Below are positions 6,613-9,849 of a stretch of DNA of 9,849 nt, in pieces; positions within the stretch are counted from its first letter, which is position 1; every line of letters begins with the position of its first letter. A program made the translations under genes and the position numbers. The stretch comes from Desulfovibrio sp. A2 (GTDB lineage: Bacteria; Desulfobacterota; Desulfovibrionia; Desulfovibrionales; Desulfovibrionaceae), in the NCBI RefSeq assembly GCF_000226255.1, contig NZ_AGFG01000053.1, positions 1 through 9,849 on the forward strand, read 5' to 3'. Below the pieces are notes generated by a model. It saw only the letters and a list, made by a program, of their open reading frames with translations. It had not been told where the DNA came from and searched no databases.

Positions 6613-7658
6613 GCCGCGCCCCCCGTGCCCTGTTCCGCGCGTGCCTTGACCAGCAGGCGGAATTCGCCGTTCAGCCGGTCGCGCAGGGCGCTGATGTCGG
6701 TTGCGCGGATGTGGTCCCAGCCGATCCATTTGATGGCGGCCCCCGGCGGCAGGCTTTCCGGCAGCGGCCCGGTGAGCGGCAGGAACCAGCGCGCGCTTTC
6801 TATCTGGCCGAACCCGGTGGCGAAAAAGTCGATCAGCCGGTCCAGCCGGGGCCGGGCGGTGCGCTTGGCCAGCATGTACAGGGGGCTGGCCGCCGCGCCG
6901 TCTTCCGGCCAGACGGTCTGCATGTGGTCTGGCTGGCGGGTGGTTTCCGCGAAGAAATACGGCAGGATGTAAATGCCCCCGGCCTGCGGCGCGCCGCCCG
7001 ACTTGGCCATGCGCGAGGAATGCATGAGCCCGCGCGTGTTGGCCGCGAACCGGGCGATGCCCTGCATGCCGAAATCCTTGTGGATGGACAGCAGCACTGC
7101 GTCGGCCATGTCGTCGCCGTCGCCGCACATGTTCACCTGCCCGGCGTAGCTAGGGTCCAGCAGGTCGGCCCAGCGGCGCGGCACGGGCAGGTCGCCCAGG
7201 CGCTTGCGGTCGATGAGGAAGATGTACGGGGTCAGCCCGTAGACCAGGTAGCGCCCGTCCGGGTCCACGATGCCCGCCGCGCGGTGCATGGGGGTGACGC
7301 CTTCGGGCTGCGGCGCGGCGAACACGCCCGCATCCACGAAGCGCTCCACGAAGCCGCGCCGGAAGAAGTCGCCGAAGCCGATGGAGGCGATGACCTGCGG
7401 CAGGTGGTCGGGGTCGGTTGCGCGGTACAGCGGGTCGTAGGGGTCCACCGAGGTGCAGCCCATGGGAATGTGCACGGCCAGCGCGTCACCGTCACCAGCG
7501 TGCGCGTCAGCCAGCGCGTCGATGGCGTCCTTCACCGCCAGCTTCACCGGGCAGGGGGCGTAGAACAGCAGGTCGGCCGGGGGCGGCGGCTGGCGGTCTT
7601 CCGCCCCCATGTGCCCAGAGTTGCTGACGGACTGGATGAGGTCGTCGAGGCTTTTCAT
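6600..7658 (-). CDS. Substrate-binding-protein-like protein without signal peptide, first gene of the operon
   Basis: 352 residues. The body resembles type 2 periplasmic binding proteins of the iron/spermidine kind (Fe3+-transport SBP-like): LLFYAPCPVKLAVKDAI, YLVYGLTPYIFLID, VPRRWADLLDPSYAGQVNM, then a C-terminal lobe including GGIYILPYFFAETT and ASPLYMLAKR. The N terminus is MKSLDDLIQSVSNSG, with no hydrophobic signal segment and no lipobox, so it should stay in the cytoplasm. Cys occur at 36 (in APCPVK), 68 (PMGCTS), 178 (NMCGDGDD) and 350; APCP and MCGDGDD look like conserved, perhaps ligand-contacting, positions. The start at 7658 has AGGAG 7 nt upstream; an in-frame extension to 7748 adds no signal peptide. 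Function is not recognised: binding of a metal, metallocofactor precursor or small anion for the two nucleotidases is my inference. Confidence 0.82.
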   Translation of the reverse strand: MKSLDDLIQSVSNSGHMGAEDRQPPPPADLLFYAPCPVKLAVKDAIDALADAHAGDGDALAVHIPMGCTSVDPYDPLYRATDPDHLPQVIASIGFGDFFRRGFVERFVDAGVFAAPQPEGVTPMHRAAGIVDPDGRYLVYGLTPYIFLIDRKRLGDLPVPRRWADLLDPSYAGQVNMCGDGDDMADAVLLSIHKDFGMQGIARFAANTRGLMHSSRMAKSGGAPQAGGIYILPYFFAETTRQPDHMQTVWPEDGAAASPLYMLAKRTARPRLDRLIDFFATGFGQIESARWFLPLTGPLPESLPPGAAIKWIGWDHIRATDISALRDRLNGEFRLLVKARAEQGTGGAACVS

Positions 7659-7672
7659 GCTGCGGCTCCTGA

Positions 7673-7735
7673 TGTCGGAAGCGACAAAAACGGCGCGCGG
7701 AACGCGGAATGTCGCGCCATGCGACGAAAGTGTCG
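7673..7735. promoter_or_regulatory. Cluster of TGTCG/CGACA half-sites upstream of the operon
   Basis: Half-sites: TGTCG (7673-7677) with CGACA (7682-7686), a perfect inverted repeat with 4-nt centre; TGTCG (7710-7714) with CGACG (7722-7726), 7-nt centre; and another TGTCG (7731-7735). One more CGACA lies at 7781-7785. The first palindrome sits 15-28 bp upstream of the substrate-binding-like start codon, where a bound repressor would block transcription or initiation. Spacing varies, so the regulator is unclear. No good sigma-70 promoter was identified between 7659 and 7829. Confidence 0.4.
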
Positions 7736-7776
7736 CGGCGCGGGGCAAAGAAGCATGACAGCAAGGGGCATGCCGC

Positions 7777-7824
7777 GGGGCGACAGGGTGACAGGGCGGT
7801 GGGGCGGCGGGGCGGCGGGGCGGC
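7777..7824 (+). repeat. 8-bp GGGGCGGC tandem repeat with G-quadruplex potential
   Basis: GGGGCGGC is repeated three times exactly (7801-7808, 7809-7816, 7817-7824), after further G runs at 7777-7780, 7786-7788 and 7794-7796. Seven G tracts of three or four with short loops fit the G-quadruplex pattern on the plus strand. It lies directly after the stop codon of the Cache-like gene (read on the minus strand) and upstream of the operon, so the transcript carries the C-rich strand and the G-rich strand is the template. Confidence 0.8.
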
Positions 7825-7829
7825 GCGGC

Positions 7830-8645
7830 CTAGCGCCCCGTGGCCTCGCGGCGGCGGGCCAGCACCCCCACCAGCAGGGCCATCCCCAGGGCGGCCAGCC
7901 ACCCCAGGCGCAGGGCGTGGAATTCCACGGCGCGCGGCGTGGGTGCGGGCTGGCCGGGTGTGTCCGGCGCGGGCGCGCCGGGCGGCGTCGCGTCCGCCGG
8001 GGCCCATGCGCCCAGCCAGTAGTCGGTGCCGGGCACGGCCAGAGTGTAGGCACGGCGCGCCTCGGTGCGGCCGTCGCCAAGGTCCGCCGTCCATTCGGTG
8101 AAGCCGCCGCCCGCCCGGGCCGTGTCCATCATGCGCCGCACGAAGGGCGCACCATGCACGTCGGTGGCCGCGCCGAAGTCCACGCCGCCCGCATCGGGCA
8201 GGGTGGGAGTGTGCACGTTCACCGTGCCGCGCGAAAGGAACACGTAGTCCCAGTGGGCGGCGCTGGTGCGCACCGGGTCCACGGCGCGCACCAGCAGCTC
8301 GCGCCGGGCGGCCTCGTCGGGCTGGGTGGCGGCCAGTTCGCCCAGCGCCTGGGCCAGCGCGGTCACCGTGGCGGCCAGGCGGCTGTCGCGGGCCTCGGCC
8401 AGCAGGGCCTGCTCGCGGGCGGCGGTGACGTTGGCCAGCGGGGCCATGGTGCACTGGGCCAGGAACAGTCCTGCGGCGGCGGGCAGCAAGGCCCGGAAAA
8501 AGGCCCGGCCCGACACGTGGCGCGCCAGAAAGCCGCTCGCCCGGCAGGCGATCCGCCCTGCTCGGGCGGCCAGCCGGTGGGCGACTTCCAGCAATTGTTC
8601 CGGAAAGGGTGGGGGAAACGACGGCGTCGGCGAAGGTTGGGGCAT
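7830..8645 (-). CDS. Orphan Cache-like membrane sensor protein
   Basis: 271 residues with two predicted membrane helices: about 48-67 (RAFFRALLPAAAGLFLA) and about 244-264 (LGWLAALGMALLVGVLA). The ~175 residues between them should be periplasmic and resemble a single Cache sensor domain: HWDYVFLSRGTVNVHTPTLP, DVHGAPFVRRMMDTARAGGGFTEW, then EARRAYTLAVPGTDYWLGAW. A Pro/Ala-rich stretch (220-240) leads into TM2. Cache domains usually bind small organic ligands and feed histidine kinases, cyclases or chemoreceptors, but here only a few basic residues follow TM2 and no output domain is present. A lipoprotein reading (LAQC at 62-65) is unlikely because Q precedes Cys and the N terminus is long. The start is supported by AGGAGG 6 nt upstream. 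The adjacent der and operon genes are on the same strand but well separated. Confidence 0.75.
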   Translation of the reverse strand: MPQPSPTPSFPPPFPEQLLEVAHRLAARAGRIACRASGFLARHVSGRAFFRALLPAAAGLFLAQCTMAPLANVTAAREQALLAEARDSRLAATVTALAQALGELAATQPDEAARRELLVRAVDPVRTSAAHWDYVFLSRGTVNVHTPTLPDAGGVDFGAATDVHGAPFVRRMMDTARAGGGFTEWTADLGDGRTEARRAYTLAVPGTDYWLGAWAPADATPPGAPAPDTPGQPAPTPRAVEFHALRLGWLAALGMALLVGVLARRREATGR

Positions 8646-8667
8646 GGCGGGCCTCCTGTCGGCCTGC

Positions 8668-8696
8668 ACTGTAGCCGGGATGGGCCGCAAGGTGAA
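8668..8696 (-). promoter_or_regulatory. Possible sigma-70 promoter of the Cache-like gene
   Basis: On the minus strand TTCACC (8696-8691) and TACAGT (8673-8668) match the -35 and -10 consensus at 4 of 6 positions each with a 17-bp spacer. The predicted start of transcription is only about 15 nt before the start codon, leaving just room for the AGGAGG ribosome binding site. Confidence 0.35.
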
Positions 8697-8769
8697 GGTG
8701 CGGCGGAGAGAGAAGAGAAAACCGCCCCGCGCGGCAGGTGCGAAAACCCACATGCGGCCGGAAACGCAA

Positions 8770-8811
8770 CCGCCCCGCACCGGTCCGGACCGTACGGGCA
8801 GTACGGGGCGG
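8770..8811 (-). terminator. Hairpin in the der-Cache spacer, possible terminator of der
   Basis: CCGCCCCG (8770-8777) pairs exactly with CGGGGCGG (8804-8811); the loop contains the self-complementary CGGTCCGGACCG. Read on the minus strand the stem is followed by TTGCGTTT, a weak T tract. It could end the der transcript, about 90 bp past its stop codon. The stem arm is part of a repeated 12-mer, so it may instead be a by-product of duplication. Confidence 0.4.
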
Positions 8812-8860
8812 AACGGTACGGGGCGGATGAAACCGGGACCAGGGACGGTTAGGGACGGTT
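8792..8860. repeat. Short direct repeats in the der-Cache spacer
   Basis: GTACGGGGCGGA occurs at 8801-8812 and 8816-8827, with a partial copy GTACGGG at 8792-8798. Further right, AGGGACGGTT is duplicated exactly head to tail (8841-8850, 8851-8860). The whole spacer 8646-8897 shows no gene; a frame extending the Cache-like protein N-terminally to 8780 lacks a ribosome binding site. Confidence 0.75.
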
Positions 8861-8897
8861 GCGGCAGGCTGTGCCGCGTCTTGGCGCGGGGCGTCCG

Positions 8898-9849
8898 CTA
8901 TTCGCCTTTCTTCTTGTGCGACGAGCGAAAGCGCACCCGCATGGGCGCGTGCTCGATGCGGAACATCTTGCGCAGGGCCTTTTCCACGTAGCGGGCGTAC
9001 GGCGTCTGGATACGGTCGGCATCGTTGACGAAGAACACGAACGTGGGCGGGTTGGTCTCCGCCTGGGTGAGGTAGAAGAACTTGGGCCGCAGGCGGCGCA
9101 CCACCGGGGGCTGGTGGCGGGTGAGCACCTCTTCCATGGCCCGGTTGAGCTGGCCGGTGCCCACGCGCACGTGGCACTCGGCGCGGATGCGCTCGGCCAT
9201 GGACAACACCGGGGCAAGCCCCTTGCCCGACTTGGCGGAAACGTACAGCAGCGGCACGTGGGAGCAGAATTCCAGCATGCCCTTGAACGACGCCTCCAGA
9301 TCCGGCATCAGCTTGCGCGGCACCAAGTCGATCTTGTTCACCAGCACCATGAACGGCGTCTTGCGTTCGTCCAGCAGGTCCACCAGGCGCTTGTCCTGCT
9401 GGGTGACGCCTTGCAGCGCGTCGAGCACCAGCAGGGTGACGTGGGCCTTGGTGGTGCTTTTGAGCGAGGCGTTGACGCTGAATCGCTCCACAGAATCGGT
9501 GATGCGCGAACGGCGGCGCACCCCGGCCGTGTCCACGAAGGTGATGGTGCGGTCGCCCGACTCGAAGCTGACGTCCACGCTGTCGCGGGTGGTGCCCGCC
9601 ACGTCGCTGACGATCATGCGCTGCTGGCCGGTAAGGGCGTTGACCAGCGACGACTTGCCCGCGTTGGGGCGGCCCAGCATGGCCAGGCGCAAGTGGGTGG
9701 GGTCGTAGGCGGGGCCTTTCTTTTCGGCTTCGGCGGTTTCCCCGCCGGCTTCGGCGTTTTCGCCTTCACCCACGGAAACCTCGAAGTCGTCCCCGGCGTC
9801 ATCCGCCGGTTCTCCCGCGCCGTCCGCGTCGTCCTCGTCCGTTTCGGGC
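8898..9849 (-). CDS. der: Ribosome-associated GTPase Der (EngA), C-terminal part, cut by window edge
   Basis: Der assembles the 50S ribosomal subunit and has two tandem G domains plus a KH-like domain. Visible here are an acidic linker (from 9849 to about 9730, rich in Asp, Glu, Ala and Gly), the second G domain with G1 [10 protein letters not shown]2 in GTTRDS, G3 DTAG, G4 NKID and G5 SAK, and the KH-like C terminus ending in [11 protein letters not shown]. The first G domain lies beyond 9849; the frame is open to the edge. A GTG at 9773 could mimic a start but is internal, because the acidic linker continues upstream in frame without a stop. The linker is long and very acidic compared with the short one of E. 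coli Der. All motifs are intact, so the protein should be functional. Confidence 0.95.
   Translation of the reverse strand, partial: PETDEDDADGAGEPADDAGDDFEVSVGEGENAEAGGETAEAEKKGPAYDPTHLRLAMLGRPNAGKSSLVNALTGQQRMIVSDVAGTTRDSVDVSFESGDRTITFVDTAGVRRRSRITDSVERFSVNASLKSTTKAHVTLLVLDALQGVTQQDKRLVDLLDERKTPFMVLVNKIDLVPRKLMPDLEASFKGMLEFCSHVPLLYVSAKSGKGLAPVLSMAERIRAECHVRVGTGQLNRAMEEVLTRHQPPVVRRLRPKFFYLTQAETNPPTFVFFVNDADRIQTPYARYVEKALRKMFRIEHAPMRVRFRSSHKKKGE

Noticed and set aside
5038..6972. 644-codon open frame on the plus strand
   Set aside because: Antisense to the ABC ATPase, GTPase and binding-like genes; Ser/Arg/Ala-rich shadow composition, no motif.
5561..7128. Other long minus-strand frames over the operon (5561-6580 and 5821-7128)
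   Set aside because: The first is a shifted frame. The second is only the GTPase frame extended back through the binding-like gene; the ATG at 6612 with the P-loop directly after it is the sensible start.
7710..7726. CooA-type binding site
   Set aside because: Half-sites resemble TGTCG-N6-CGACA but the spacing is 7 and the right half is CGACG; kept only as an unassigned inverted repeat.
6555..8852. 765-codon open frame on the plus strand
   Set aside because: It is antisense to four well-supported minus-strand genes or spacers, is rich in His, Arg, Gly and Val as expected for a shadow frame in GC-rich DNA, and shows no domain.
1..9849. CRISPR array, insertion sequence or prophage
   Set aside because: No regularly spaced repeats of CRISPR size, no transposase, integrase or phage structural gene, and no terminal inverted repeats were seen. 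The Cys4-module protein alone is not enough to call a phage remnant.

Overview
This is a GC-rich window (around 70% G+C by eye) with third-codon G/C bias. The gene content is a Ros/MucR-type regulator, a chemoreceptor with a c-type heme motif, a PflX-type radical SAM protein and a Der GTPase with an acidic linker. I infer a Desulfovibrionaceae-like sulfate reducer (Desulfovibrio/Nitratidesulfovibrio type). That is inference from gene content and base composition only; no database was searched.

Layout. Positions 1-316 hold no convincing gene, only small inverted repeats and a possible operator. The plus strand then carries a Ros/MucR zinc-finger regulator (317-709) with a textbook terminator, a 350-bp intergenic region with a sigma-28-like promoter, a heme-binding methyl-accepting chemotaxis protein (1123-2940) with a strong hairpin after it, a small protein with two Cys4 modules (3169-3765), and a PflX-like radical SAM protein (4005-5051). 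The direction then reverses. On the minus strand, read from the right, are the 3' part of der (8898-9849, cut by the window edge), an orphan Cache-like membrane sensor (7830-8645), and a tight three-gene operon (7658 down to 5061). The operon and the radical SAM gene converge with only 9 bp between them.

The most interesting item is the three-gene operon. It encodes a substrate-binding-protein-like polypeptide with no signal peptide, a HypB/UreG-like GTPase with several Cys motifs, and a stand-alone ABC ATPase. The genes overlap by 13 and 11 bp and no membrane permease is present. All parts look cytoplasmic, so this looks less like an importer than a soluble, nucleotide-driven metal-cofactor delivery or metalloenzyme activation machine. 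That is a hypothesis. The region upstream of the operon has a cluster of TGTCG/CGACA half-sites and a strong G-quadruplex-forming repeat.

A second theme is short tandem duplication. A 9-bp unit encodes a Ser-Gly linker between the two Cys4 modules. An 18-bp unit makes an in-frame insertion in the radical SAM protein. Units of 8 and 10 bp recur in the spacers.
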